In this document: positions 7,227 to 16,934 of the stretch, one piece after another
How positions within the stretch are numbered: the stretch's first letter is position 1
Layout of the letters: the number at the start of each line of letters is the position of its first letter
Assembly: GCA_017889625.1 (NCBI GenBank)
Contig: JAGGAD010000041.1
Location: forward strand, 1-35,868
DNA length: 35,868 nucleotides
Reading direction: 5' to 3'
From: Bacillota bacterium
Lineage (GTDB): Bacteria; Bacillota; Negativicutes; Sporomusales; CTSoil-080
The notes under the pieces: model-generated
Told to the model about the DNA's origin: nothing
The model's input: the letters and a program-made list of their open reading frames with translations, nothing else
Database searches by the model: none
Position numbers and translations under genes: made by a program

Positions 7227-9311
7227 GTGACATCAGCTTCACATGTTACAATCAGAAAAAGGGCGGCATTGCTTTTCCTTTTTGTCACGGTAGTAATGCT
7301 GGGCCTTGTTGGTCGGTTAACCTATCTTCAGTTTATAAAAAGTGAGTGGCTTAGAGAAAATGCCACTGACCAGAGAGTGCGCGAGATACCGGTCGAGGCC
7401 AAGCGGGGAATTATTTATGACCGTAATGGCCGGGAACTGGCGGTAAGTGTAAACACCGAGTCGGTGTATGCCATACCTGCAGAAATTGTTAACGCCGACG
7501 AAACAGCAGCCAAATTGGCTGCTATTTTAACATTAGACGCTGATAAACTGTCGCTTAAACTGAAACGAAGACAATCGTTTACCTGGGTTAAACGTAAAAT
7601 TACGGAATCTGAGGCGTTGGCGCTGAAAAACATTGATTTACCGGGGATTGGCTTGACCCAGGAAGGTCGCCGCCAATATCCGTATGACAATCTGGCTTCA
7701 CATGTATTGGGGTTTACCGGGATTGACAGCCAAGGCCTTGATGGGGTGGAATTAACTTTTGATAGTTACCTAAAAGGGCACCCGGGGGGAATCGTTATTG
7801 AATATGATGCCCGGGGGCAGGAAATCCCATATGTGAGTCACCGGTATGTACCACCAGTCGATGGGCAAAATATCTACTTGACCATTGATGTGGTGATTCA
7901 GCAAATTGTCGAACGGGAATTGGATAAGGCCCTGCGTGAGACTCAGGCAAAGTCTGTATCGATAGTGGTAATTCAGCCTAAAACCGGCGAAATTTTGGCA
8001 TTGGCGAATAAACCTGATTATAATCCTAATAACTTTGCCGAATATCCGCCGATACTGTGGCGTAATGGTGCGATATCGAACGCCTATGAACCTGGTTCAA
8101 CTTTTAAAATTATTACTACGTCAGCGGCGTTAGGTGACAATGTCGTAACGCCTGAAGAAAAATTTTTTGATCCAGGCGAGGTTGAGGTACAGGGCCGCTT
8201 TATCCATTGTTGGAAGGCGGGCGGGCATGGCAGTCAGACTTTTACCCAAGTCGTGCAAAATTCTTGCAATGTAGGTTTTGTCAATGTCGGGCTAAGGCTG
8301 GGGGCGGAAGCGTTTTACCGTTATATTCAAGCCTTTGGGTTTGGCAGGGTTACTGGCATTGACCTTCCTGGCGAAGCTAAGGGAATTATCATTAATCAAG
8401 AGAAAGTTACGCCAATAAATATCGCTACAATGGCAATGGGGCAGAGCATTGCGGTTACTCCGATCCAGCTAATTTGTGCCGCCGGAGCGATAGCGAATGA
8501 CGGCAATTTACTTAGACCGCAGATTGTCAGGGAAGTTAAAGAGAAAGATGGCAATGTTATTCGGCAGTTTCAGCCTGATAGTGTGGGAAATGCTATTAAT
8601 GACAAAACTGCTCAAACGGTAAAAGGAATTTTGGAAAATGTTGTGGAAGAAGGATCTGGAAGAGGTGCCTCTGTTGAAGGCTTCCGAATTGCCGGCAAAA
8701 CTGGGACGGCGCAAAAGGTAGGAAGCGGCGGTTATGTTGCTGGCAAATATGTGGCGTCTTTTGTTGGATTTGCTCCGGCTGATGATCCGGCATTCGCCAT
8801 GTTGGTGATTATTGATGAACCGGTAGGTCCGTACTATGGTGGGGTTATCGCTGCCCCGGTGTTTAATGCGGTTGCCAAGGATATTTTTCAGTATATGAAA
8901 CTGATTCCAACGGCTCAAAAAAACCCGGATCAAGTGGAACATCCGCATGTCATTGTGCCGGGAGTGATCAATCACCTGGTCGCTGATGCGGTGCAGGATT
9001 TGAAGAAAGTTCAACTTCAAGCCCGGGTTGAAGAAACTGGCGACCGGGTCGCGGATCAGGTGCCGAAGCCGGGAAGTCGTGTTCCGGAAGGATCTTTTGT
9101 TTTGCTTTATACTTTGACGCCGCGTTACGCGGTGGGCAATATTACGGTTCCTGATCTAACTGGTAAAAATGAACGGGAGACTGTGGACATTTTGGCAGAA
9201 CTTGGCCTGTTCATCCAGCCTTTTGGACATGGAATCAACGCTGTTAATCAAAATCCTGCGCCAGGCAGTAAGGTGCCGCCAGGGACAACGGTAGTAGTTT
9301 TCTATGAATAA
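7227..9311 (+). CDS. spoVD: Class B penicillin-binding protein with PASTA domains (SpoVD/FtsI type)
   Basis: This is a septal peptidoglycan transpeptidase. An N-terminal membrane anchor (residues 10-30) is followed by a dimerisation domain with AKRGIIYDRNG, and a transpeptidase domain with active-site Ser291 in STFK, SCN at 346 and KTG at 491. Two PASTA repeats close the protein (about 570-694: the VIVPGV and ITVPDL starts, ending NPAPGSKVPPGT). Only one PBP gene is here, so it may serve vegetative division (FtsI/PBP2B), spore cortex (SpoVD), or both; two PASTA repeats fit PBP2B slightly better. GTG 7227 is preferred because GGGGGAG lies six bases before it; the in-frame ATG at 7212 lacks a ribosome site. 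Confidence 0.92.
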   Translation: MTSASHVTIRKRAALLFLFVTVVMLGLVGRLTYLQFIKSEWLRENATDQRVREIPVEAKRGIIYDRNGRELAVSVNTESVYAIPAEIVNADETAAKLAAILTLDADKLSLKLKRRQSFTWVKRKITESEALALKNIDLPGIGLTQEGRRQYPYDNLASHVLGFTGIDSQGLDGVELTFDSYLKGHPGGIVIEYDARGQEIPYVSHRYVPPVDGQNIYLTIDVVIQQIVERELDKALRETQAKSVSIVVIQPKTGEILALANKPDYNPNNFAEYPPILWRNGAISNAYEPGSTFKIITTSAALGDNVVTPEEKFFDPGEVEVQGRFIHCWKAGGHGSQTFTQVVQNSCNVGFVNVGLRLGAEAFYRYIQAFGFGRVTGIDLPGEAKGIIINQEKVTPINIATMAMGQSIAVTPIQLICAAGAIANDGNLLRPQIVREVKEKDGNVIRQFQPDSVGNAINDKTAQTVKGILENVVEEGSGRGASVEGFRIAGKTGTAQKVGSGGYVAGKYVASFVGFAPADDPAFAMLVIIDEPVGPYYGGVIAAPVFNAVAKDIFQYMKLIPTAQKNPDQVEHPHVIVPGVINHLVADAVQDLKKVQLQARVEETGDRVADQVPKPGSRVPEGSFVLLYTLTPRYAVGNITVPDLTGKNERETVDILAELGLFIQPFGHGINAVNQNPAPGSKVPPGTTVVVFYE

Positions 9312-9374
9312 TTGCTCCGGTTAATTTTGTAAACTATGGTAATAATATCAGTAGAATACCCAGGAGGGACGGCT

Positions 9375-10868
9375 ATGGGCAAGAGTATACGTGAAATAAT
9401 TTTGCAAATACCTCAAGCTGAGGTTCAGGGAGACTCTGATAAGTTAGTTACGACAATTACCCAGGATTCGCGTGCTGCTAAGCCTGGTGCATTATTTGTA
9501 GCATTAAGTGGTAGTAAGGTAGATGGACACGATTTTATCAATGCCGCTTGCGAGCAAGGTGCGGCGGCGGTGTTGGTAGAAAAGGAGGTTCAGACAAGGC
9601 CGGGCGTGACAGTGATAAAGGTTCCGGATACCAGGGCAGCTATGCTGGTCATTGCGCCGTATTTTTATGATTATCCCAGCCGGAAGTTGCGGCTGATTGG
9701 AATAACGGGTACGAATGGCAAGACCACGACTACCCATTTGCTAAGAGCCGTATTAATGCAAGCCGGTTTTCGCACCGGGCTTATTGGAACTATTCACAGT
9801 CTGATTGATCAGCGGGTTTTGCCGATGAAAAATACTACCCCGGATGTGATTGAATTGCAGGCACTGTTCGCTGAAATGGTGGCTGAACAGGTAGAGTACG
9901 CGATAATGGAAGTTTCCTCCCATGCGATTGCGTTAAGGCGGATAAGCGGCTGTGAGTTTGATGTAGCTGGATTTACGAATTTGACCAGAGATCATTTGGA
10001 TTTTCATATTACTTTAGAAAATTATTGTCAGACTAAGGCTAATTTATTCGGTATGCTGGGAGCAGACGATTCAGTCAAAACAGGTAAGTCGGCAGTAGTA
10101 AATGTTGATGATCCTGCGGGCGAGGCAATGTTACAAAAGAGCAAAGGCAGTCGGACCATTACCTATGGTGTAAAGTGTCAGGCTGACATTATGGCTCAAA
10201 ATATTAAAGTTCGATCCGATGGGGCGGCATTCCGGGTTATTGGGCCGTTTGGCGTAATAGATTTGGATTTAAAAATTACCGGGGTGTTTAATGTTTATAA
10301 TGTATTAGCCGCTATTGGTATTGCTTGGGCTGAAGGCGTAAATATCAGCTCGATTAAGGCGGCGCTGGAGTCATTCACCAGCGTGCCGGGGCGGTTTGAA
10401 TTGGTTGATGCCGGTCAGCCGTTTGCTGTAATTGTCGATTATGCCCACACCCCTGATGGACTGGAAAACATATTAAAGACAGCCCGGCAGATCGCGGAGA
10501 ACCGGATTATTGTTGTGTTTGGCTGCGGCGGTGATCGGGATCGTACTAAGCGGCCAATTATGGGTAAGCTGGCGATGGAGTATGGGGATGTGGTAATTGC
10601 AACCTCAGATAATCCTCGCAGTGAGGATCCGTCCGGTATACTCCAGGAGATTGAAGTTGGACTAAAAGCTGGTCAGAATGGCGGCAAGGGTTATGAGATT
10701 GTTATTGACCGACGGGAGGCAATTACCAAGGCGTTAGGTATTGCAAACCCGGGCGATGTTGTAATTATTGCCGGGAAAGGCCATGAGACTTATCAGATTC
10801 TAAAAGATAGAACAATTGATTTTGATGACCGGGAAATAGCTCGGCAAATTATTTGGGAGATGAGGTAA
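9375..10868 (+). CDS. murE: UDP-MurNAc-L-Ala-D-Glu:meso-diaminopimelate ligase MurE
   Basis: MurE adds the third residue of the peptidoglycan stem peptide in the cytoplasm. The 497-residue product carries the Mur ligase P-loop TGTNGKTTTT near residue 112, the substrate-binding TTPD, and DNPRSEDP near residue 412. The DNPR motif is the hallmark of enzymes that use meso-diaminopimelate rather than lysine. The ATG at 9375 follows CAGGAGGGAC. The murF start codon overlaps its stop codon by one base. Confidence 0.96.
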   Translation: MGKSIREIILQIPQAEVQGDSDKLVTTITQDSRAAKPGALFVALSGSKVDGHDFINAACEQGAAAVLVEKEVQTRPGVTVIKVPDTRAAMLVIAPYFYDYPSRKLRLIGITGTNGKTTTTHLLRAVLMQAGFRTGLIGTIHSLIDQRVLPMKNTTPDVIELQALFAEMVAEQVEYAIMEVSSHAIALRRISGCEFDVAGFTNLTRDHLDFHITLENYCQTKANLFGMLGADDSVKTGKSAVVNVDDPAGEAMLQKSKGSRTITYGVKCQADIMAQNIKVRSDGAAFRVIGPFGVIDLDLKITGVFNVYNVLAAIGIAWAEGVNISSIKAALESFTSVPGRFELVDAGQPFAVIVDYAHTPDGLENILKTARQIAENRIIVVFGCGGDRDRTKRPIMGKLAMEYGDVVIATSDNPRSEDPSGILQEIEVGLKAGQNGGKGYEIVIDRREAITKALGIANPGDVVIIAGKGHETYQILKDRTIDFDDREIARQIIWEMR

Positions 10869-12232
10869 TGGCTGAGTTCACAATTAGTGAAGTAGTGGCG
10901 GCGACCGGCGGCAGCTTGGCGGGGGCGGCGTGTGCGAAGCCTTTCACCGGCGTTTCCACCGATACCCGGACGATTAAGCCGGGTAATTTGTTTATTGCGC
11001 TTAGCGGCGAAAATTTTGATGGCCATAATTTTATTAACCAGGCCGTTGCGCAAGGGGCTGGCGGGGTTATTATCAGTAAACAAGTTACTTTGAAATCCGA
11101 AAGTGTGGCTGTTATTACGGTTGGTGATACGCTCAAGGCTTTGCAGCAATTGGCTGGCTTTCATCGCCAGCGGTTTACGATTCCGGTAATTGCGATTACT
11201 GGGTCTAATGGGAAGACCACAACAAAAGATATGATTGCCACAATGTTGGCCGGTGATTTTAATGTTTTAAAAACTGAGGCTAACTATAATAATGATATTG
11301 GTTTGCCGCTAACACTGCTAAAGCTTACGCCGGAGCACCAAGTGGCTGTTGTGGAAATGGGCATGCGGGGCCGTGGCGAAATAAAACGGCTGGCGGAAAT
11401 TGCGCGGCCAACGGTTGGAGTAATTACCAATGTTGGTGAAACTCATCTGGAACTTTTGGGAACGATAGAAAATATTGCTGCGGCTAAAGGTGAATTAATT
11501 GAGATGATTAGTCCCGGCGGTACGGCAATATTGAATACAGATATACCCTTGGTAAAAGGTATGACGGCTTTAACCCAGGGAAAAGTAGTACTATATGGGT
11601 TAAATTCAGGGGCTGCTGTGCGGGCCGTTAATATTCAGGCCAACAGTCAGGGGCTTAAGTTTGATTGCGTTTGTCCAGACGGTCAGGTTGCTGTGGTACT
11701 GGAGGTTGTCGGAAAACACAATATTTATAATGCCTTGGCGGCGGTTGCCGTTGGGCGGGAACTAGGACTTAACTTGAACAAAATCGCCGATGACCTAAAA
11801 AAATTTGTGGCTGGGTCAATGCGTTTACATATTGAAACCAAGGGCGAATATACCATTATCAATGATGCGTATAATGCCAGTCCTTTATCGATGCAGGCGG
11901 CGATTGAAACCTTGGCCACTGTCGCTAAAGGCCGGAAAGTAGCCGTACTTGGCGATATGCTGGAGCTAGGGGAGGCTGCGGTAGAGGCACATCGTCGTAT
12001 TGGCAAAAAATTAGCGGCCGAAGGGGTTCAAGTGGTTATTACCCTAGGAGAACTGGCTCGAAACATTGCTAATGTGGCGCTAAAGGATCGCATCTCAGTT
12101 ACGGTGGCCTGCAAGAATCATGAGGAAGCTAAAGAAGCGCTGAGTAAACTTATTCGGCCTGGTGATACTGTCTTGTTGAAGGGGTCACGAGGGATGCGGA
12201 TGGAAAAAATCCTAGAAATATTTAAACCATAA
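10868..12232 (+). CDS. murF: UDP-MurNAc-tripeptide:D-Ala-D-Ala ligase MurF
   Basis: MurF adds D-Ala-D-Ala to complete the UDP-MurNAc-pentapeptide. The 454-residue product has the MurF N-terminal domain (DTRTIKPGNLFIAL), the P-loop ITGSNGKTTTKDM, EMGMRGRGEI, and the C-terminal NDAYNASPLSM and GSRGMRMEKI. The start sits in a TAATG overlap with murE and uses the GAGATGAGG just upstream, a sign of translational coupling. Confidence 0.96.
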   Translation: MAEFTISEVVAATGGSLAGAACAKPFTGVSTDTRTIKPGNLFIALSGENFDGHNFINQAVAQGAGGVIISKQVTLKSESVAVITVGDTLKALQQLAGFHRQRFTIPVIAITGSNGKTTTKDMIATMLAGDFNVLKTEANYNNDIGLPLTLLKLTPEHQVAVVEMGMRGRGEIKRLAEIARPTVGVITNVGETHLELLGTIENIAAAKGELIEMISPGGTAILNTDIPLVKGMTALTQGKVVLYGLNSGAAVRAVNIQANSQGLKFDCVCPDGQVAVVLEVVGKHNIYNALAAVAVGRELGLNLNKIADDLKKFVAGSMRLHIETKGEYTIINDAYNASPLSMQAAIETLATVAKGRKVAVLGDMLELGEAAVEAHRRIGKKLAAEGVQVVITLGELARNIANVALKDRISVTVACKNHEEAKEALSKLIRPGDTVLLKGSRGMRMEKILEIFKP

Positions 12233-12264
12233 ATTTTGCTGTATTGTGTAACGGAGGGGTTTTT

Positions 12265-13257
12265 ATGCAACTAACGCAGGAGTTATATTATGCTGCGGCT
12301 GTAGCTTTTTTTGTCGCTATTGCCTTGGGACCGGTAGTAATCCCGATCTTAAGACGGCTTAAGTTTAGGCAAAGTATTCGGGAAGAAGGTCCCAAGCGTC
12401 ATTTGGCCAAAGCTGGAACACCCACAATGGGAGGGATTATTATTTTGGCGGCGCTGACGGTGTCAGTGCTATTCTTTGCCGGTAAAAATGCTGAGGTTTG
12501 GCTGGCGTTGTTTGTAACTTTAGGCCATGGCCTTATCGGCTTTTTGGATGATTTTATTAAAGTTGTACTTAAACGCAATTTAGGCCTTAAAGCTAAACAG
12601 AAACTTCTCGGTCAGATTATTATGGCGGTTGCGATGGCGTATATTGCCACGACATATTTTGGGCGGGGGACTGAAGTGTGGTTTCCAGTGATTAATATCA
12701 CGCTTGATTTTGGGGCCTTGTATTATATCCTTATTTTTCTGGTGCTTGTCGGTACTACTAACGCGGTCAATTTAACGGATGGGTTGGATGGTCTGGCGGC
12801 TGGGACTGTTACGATTGCGGCGTTGGCTTATGCAATCATTGCGTTCAGTTTGGCTAAGTTACCGTTGGCGATATTTTGTGTGGCGCTTGCCGGTGCGACC
12901 TTAGGTTTTCTCCGATATAATGCGCACCCCGCAAGAATTTTTATGGGAGATACCGGATCGTTAGCTATTGGTGGAGCACTGGCGGCAGTGGCGGTTATGA
13001 CAAAAACCGAACTGCTGTTAATTGTTGTCGGTGGTGTTTTTGTCATTGAAGCTTTGTCGGTGGTCATTCAGGTTGCTTCGTTTAAGTCTACCGGTAAGCG
13101 GGTTTTTAAAATGAGCCCGATTCATCATCATTTTGAGTTATCAGGCTGGTCGGAAACAAAAGTTGTTAAGGCTTTTTGGCTGGCTGGATTTTTATTTGCG
13201 ATTGTTGCGTTGATTATACTTGTAGCTGGCAAGGGAGGTCTTGGCGTTGGAGTTTAA
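12265..13257 (+). CDS. mraY: Phospho-N-acetylmuramoyl-pentapeptide-transferase MraY
   Basis: MraY is the polytopic membrane enzyme that makes lipid I from UDP-MurNAc-pentapeptide and undecaprenyl phosphate. The 330-residue product has about ten hydrophobic segments and the family motifs: KRHLAKAGTPTMGG, FLDDFIKV, NAVNLTDGLDGL, FMGDTGSLAIGG and SPIHHHFE. The ATG at 12265 is five bases after GGAGGGG. Its 3' end overlaps murD by 11 bases. Confidence 0.96.
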   Translation: MQLTQELYYAAAVAFFVAIALGPVVIPILRRLKFRQSIREEGPKRHLAKAGTPTMGGIIILAALTVSVLFFAGKNAEVWLALFVTLGHGLIGFLDDFIKVVLKRNLGLKAKQKLLGQIIMAVAMAYIATTYFGRGTEVWFPVINITLDFGALYYILIFLVLVGTTNAVNLTDGLDGLAAGTVTIAALAYAIIAFSLAKLPLAIFCVALAGATLGFLRYNAHPARIFMGDTGSLAIGGALAAVAVMTKTELLLIVVGGVFVIEALSVVIQVASFKSTGKRVFKMSPIHHHFELSGWSETKVVKAFWLAGFLFAIVALIILVAGKGGLGVGV

Positions 13258-14602
13258 GGACAAAAAGATACTTGTATTGGGAGCAGGCATCAGTGGTATT
13301 GCTGTGTCTGGTATCCTCAAGGAATTGGGGGCTAGAGTTACGCTAAGTGATGCTAAGCGTGAGGAAGATATAAAACATGATTTAACGGGCATTGTTAATG
13401 CTGGTGTTGCGTTGGCTATGGGCCGTCAGGATGAATCTTTGCTGGAAGCCGTTAATTTGATAGTATTATCGCCGGGAATTTCGATATACAATCCGCTGGT
13501 GGAGTTAGCTAAGGAACGGGAAATTACCGTGATAAGCGAAGTTGAAGTAGCATATCAATTATGCCAGGCCCCGATTGTGGCGGTAACAGGAACTAACGGT
13601 AAAACGACCACTACAACATTGATTGGCGAAATGCTCAAGGCTGCCGGACTTGAAACAGTCGTTGGCGGTAATATCGGCTTGGCCTTGTCGGAGGAAGTAC
13701 GAAGTGTCAAAAAAACAGGAGTAGCCGTAGCGGAAATTTCCAGTTTCCAATTGGAAGGAGTTCTAGAATTTAAGCCGCATGTGGCGGCAGTCTTAAATCT
13801 TACGCCCGATCATATTGACCGGCACCGTTCAATGGAAAACTATCAGTTAATGAAAGAACGCATTTTTACCAAGCAGACCGGGGATGATTATGTAATTCTA
13901 AATTACGATGATCTGGCTGTTCGGCATATGGGTGACCGGGCCCCATCTCAGGTGGTCTATTTCAGCCGGCTGAGGGATTTGCCGTCGGGTCTTTTTGTTC
14001 AAGACGGTGTAATAAAAGTTAGCTGGAATGGCGATGTCACGGAGATATTGCCGGTTGCGGATATTAAGATAAAAGGCGGCCATAACGTCGAAAATGCATT
14101 GGTTGCCTGTGGTTGTGCATATTTTATGGGGGTTACGGCTGAGGTTATGGCTGAAGTTCTTAGAAATTTCGGCGGGGTAGAGCATCGGATTGAGCCGGTA
14201 ACTGAAGTTAATGGAGTTTGGTATTATAACGATTCAAAAGCTACAAATCCAGAGTCGGCAATAAAGGCGTTAGAGGCATTTGATGGTCATATTATTCTCA
14301 TTGCGGGCGGCCGGGATAAAAACACTGATTTAACTGAGTTTATGACATTAGTTAAAGAAAAAGTCGATCATTTAATTTTGTTGGGCGAGGCTAAAACGCG
14401 ATTTGCTGAGGCGGCTTGCGAGGCTGGAATCAAGTCTGTGCGGCAGGTGGATGATTTTGGGGCAGCTGTTAAGCTCGCCCGTAGTTTAGCTAAAGCACCG
14501 CAAGTGGTGCTTTTGTCTCCGGCATGTTCCAGCTATGATTTGTTTAATAACTATGAGGAACGGGGACAGGTCTTTAAAGAGATGGTACACCAGTTGCGGT
14601 AA
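13247..14602 (+). CDS. murD: UDP-MurNAc-L-Ala:D-Glu ligase MurD
   Basis: MurD adds D-glutamate to UDP-MurNAc-L-Ala. Seen are the N-terminal Rossmann motif LVLGAGISGIA, the P-loop VTGTNGKTTTTTLIG, EISSFQLE, LNLTPDHIDRH and the C-terminal YNDSKATNPES and LSPACSSYDLF. Start choice: TTG 13247 lies eight bases after AGGGAGG; the in-frame TTG at 13241 is only two bases from it and is less likely. Both overlap the end of mraY, consistent with coupling. Confidence 0.93.
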   Translation: MEFKDKKILVLGAGISGIAVSGILKELGARVTLSDAKREEDIKHDLTGIVNAGVALAMGRQDESLLEAVNLIVLSPGISIYNPLVELAKEREITVISEVEVAYQLCQAPIVAVTGTNGKTTTTTLIGEMLKAAGLETVVGGNIGLALSEEVRSVKKTGVAVAEISSFQLEGVLEFKPHVAAVLNLTPDHIDRHRSMENYQLMKERIFTKQTGDDYVILNYDDLAVRHMGDRAPSQVVYFSRLRDLPSGLFVQDGVIKVSWNGDVTEILPVADIKIKGGHNVENALVACGCAYFMGVTAEVMAEVLRNFGGVEHRIEPVTEVNGVWYYNDSKATNPESAIKALEAFDGHIILIAGGRDKNTDLTEFMTLVKEKVDHLILLGEAKTRFAEAACEAGIKSVRQVDDFGAAVKLARSLAKAPQVVLLSPACSSYDLFNNYEERGQVFKEMVHQLR

Positions 14603-14615
14603 GGAGGGGAATGGC

Positions 14616-15719
14616 TTGGCGGTAAGACCCAAATCTCCTGACTTTATCTTGTTTTTTGCAGTTGTGGTTCTTTTAGGTCTGGGTGTAGTCATGGTTTATA
14701 GCTCCAGTGCAGTTTCGGCTCAGGCCAACTATTCAGATAGCTTTTACTTTCTTAAACGCCAGCTCATTTGGTCGGTGCTGGGAATACTGGCGATGCTATT
14801 TACAATGCATGTGGATTATCATGTTTGGCGCAAACTTGCCAAACCGATAATGCTGGCTACGTTGGTTTTATTGGTGATGGTGCTTATTCCCGGTTTGGGG
14901 AAAGTGGTAAATGGCGCCCGGCGGTGGTTGGGGGTTGGGTCACTATATTTGCAGCCTTCGGAGATTGCCAAATTAAGCATGGTGCTGTTTAGTGCTGATA
15001 GCTTGGCCAAAAATCAGAATAAACTAGTGAGTTTTACCAAAGGACTGCTTCCTCAGCTATTAGGACTTTTGATTGTTTTTGGACTGATTTTAAAGGAGCC
15101 TGATCTTGGAACTGCATTAGCCATTGGCGGGACAATTTTTGTCTTATTGTTTACTGCTGGTGCGCAAGTATCACATCTTGTTTATCTAGGGTCAGTGGGA
15201 GTGGCGGGAATTGTTGCTGCAATTATTCTAGAACCTTATCGCTTAAAACGGCTGTTGGCGTTCAGCGATCCGTGGTCTGATCCTCTTGATACCGGGTATC
15301 ATATTATTCAGTCGCTCTATGCCATTGGTTCGGGGGGCATGTTTGGGGTTGGGTTAGGACGGAGCCGGGAAAAGTTTCTTTATTTACCGGAGCCTCATAC
15401 TGATTTTATTTTTGCTATTTTGGGTGAGGAACTTGGGTTTATCGGTACGGCTGTAGTAATTATTCTTTTTTTCCTGTTTGCTTGGCGGGGACTTAAAATT
15501 GCGATTGCTGCTCCGGATATATTTGGCAGTATGCTGGCGACAGGTTTGACAACGATGATTGTTGTGCAGGCGTTAATGAATATTGCAGTTGTTACTGCGT
15601 CAATGCCGGTTACCGGTATCCCGTTGCCATTTATTAGTTTTGGCGGTTCTGCGCTCATTTTTACGTTGACTGGTGTGGGGATATTGCTCAATATATCCCG
15701 CTATGTGGACTATAAATAA
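14616..15719 (+). CDS. ftsW: Peptidoglycan glycosyltransferase FtsW (SEDS family)
   Basis: FtsW polymerises lipid II at the septum together with the class B PBP encoded upstream. The 367-residue product has about ten membrane segments with SEDS signatures: YSSSAVSA near the first helix, RRWLGVGSLYLQPSEIAK, KEPDLGTAL, the loop PEPHTDFIFAILGEELG, and GIPLPFISFGGSAL near the end. TTG 14616 follows AAGGAGGGG at six bases, inside a 13-base gap after murD; a closer ATG is in another frame and stops after four codons. It could also be called SpoVE; only one SEDS gene is present here. Confidence 0.93.
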   Translation: MAVRPKSPDFILFFAVVVLLGLGVVMVYSSSAVSAQANYSDSFYFLKRQLIWSVLGILAMLFTMHVDYHVWRKLAKPIMLATLVLLVMVLIPGLGKVVNGARRWLGVGSLYLQPSEIAKLSMVLFSADSLAKNQNKLVSFTKGLLPQLLGLLIVFGLILKEPDLGTALAIGGTIFVLLFTAGAQVSHLVYLGSVGVAGIVAAIILEPYRLKRLLAFSDPWSDPLDTGYHIIQSLYAIGSGGMFGVGLGRSREKFLYLPEPHTDFIFAILGEELGFIGTAVVIILFFLFAWRGLKIAIAAPDIFGSMLATGLTTMIVVQALMNIAVVTASMPVTGIPLPFISFGGSALIFTLTGVGILLNISRYVDYK

Positions 15720-15731
15720 GGAGCCTTGTGT

Positions 15732-16850
15732 ATGCGGATTATTATTTCTGGCGGTGGCACTGGCGGGCATATATATCCTGCGGTGACTATTGCAAAAGCT
15801 ATTCAAGCCTTAGCTGCGGATAGTGAAATTTTATTTGTCGGAACTAAGCTTGGGATGGAAGCTGATATTGTGCCGAAGGAAGGGTTCAATTTTGCGGGGA
15901 TAGAGTCGCGAGGGTTTGAACGTCATCTTTCTTTGGATACGGTGCGGACTGTGTTTACGACGATGAAGGGCCTGGGGCAGTCAATAGGTGTCGTCCGGCG
16001 GTTTAAACCGGATATTGTTATTGGCACTGGCGGGTATGTTTGTGGGCCGGTACTGCTTGCGGCGAGTCTAATGGGTATTCCGACAATGATTCAGGAACAA
16101 AATGTTATTCCGGGAGTTACTAATAAAATACTGTCCCGATTTGTAAAAAAGGTCGCGGTAGGTTATCCGGAAGCAGCTAAATTTTTTGGTAAGCAACAGG
16201 ACAAGGTGGTCGTTACCGGCAATCCGGTTCGTCCGGATGTAATATCAGCTAACCGTAATGGGGGAATTAAGGAATTAGGGTTGGCTGATGACAAATTGAC
16301 GATTTTGGTGGCTGGGGGGAGTCGCGGAGCGCGGGCGATAAATAAGGCCATGGTAGAAGTTTATCGTTCGCTAGCAGGCCGGAAAGATATCCAAGTATTG
16401 CATGCTACAGGACAAAGCGAGTATAATAATATGGTTGGTTTTTTGGAAGAGGCTGGTATAGATGTTGACAAAGCTGGAAATATTAGTGTTGTTCCCTACC
16501 TGTATAATATGCCGCAGGCTTTAGCCGTGGCTGATGTTGCAGTGTTTAGGGCCGGGGCTGTTGGCTTAGCTGAACTTACGGTCAGAGGAATACCGGCTGT
16601 ACTTATTCCATATCCTTATGCCGCTGAAAACCATCAGGAATTTAATGCTAGGGTGTTAGAAAGCCATGGGGCGGCAATTGTCATTAAAGATTCTGAGTTA
16701 ACTGGTGGCAGATTGGCTGAAGTTCTTGATAAGCTGGTGAATGACCGCGCAAGGCTTGGAGAAATGTCGGCATTAAGCAGGCAAATGGGACAGCCTGAAG
16801 CGGCGGCGACTATTGCACGCTTGGCGGCTAAACTCGCAGATTCACTATAG
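15732..16850 (+). CDS. murG: UDP-GlcNAc:lipid I N-acetylglucosaminyltransferase MurG
   Basis: MurG makes lipid II on the cytoplasmic face of the membrane. The 372-residue product has the N-terminal glycine loop SGGGTGGHIYPA, GTGGYVCGPVLLAA, MIQEQN, VAGGSRGARAIN and the donor-binding FRAGAVGLAEL with IPYPYAAENHQEFNA. The usual RSGA-type motif reads RAGA here. The ATG follows an AAGGAG that overlaps the ftsW stop codon. Confidence 0.96.
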   Translation: MRIIISGGGTGGHIYPAVTIAKAIQALAADSEILFVGTKLGMEADIVPKEGFNFAGIESRGFERHLSLDTVRTVFTTMKGLGQSIGVVRRFKPDIVIGTGGYVCGPVLLAASLMGIPTMIQEQNVIPGVTNKILSRFVKKVAVGYPEAAKFFGKQQDKVVVTGNPVRPDVISANRNGGIKELGLADDKLTILVAGGSRGARAINKAMVEVYRSLAGRKDIQVLHATGQSEYNNMVGFLEEAGIDVDKAGNISVVPYLYNMPQALAVADVAVFRAGAVGLAELTVRGIPAVLIPYPYAAENHQEFNARVLESHGAAIVIKDSELTGGRLAEVLDKLVNDRARLGEMSALSRQMGQPEAAATIARLAAKLADSL

Positions 16851-16934
16851 AGAGAATGTAACACCCTTGTCGCTTTGCGCATACAATAACATTGCGTTAG
16901 AAGGGCGCTGGCGGCAGGGAAGGGGGAGAATTAA

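Noticed and set aside
8508-9020. 170-codon minus-strand frame inside the PBP gene
   Set aside because: It is antisense to conserved transpeptidase motifs and has no ribosome site or protein family.
10793-11164. Overlapping minus-strand frames across the murE-murF junction
   Set aside because: Antisense to well-conserved Mur ligase sequence; no independent support.
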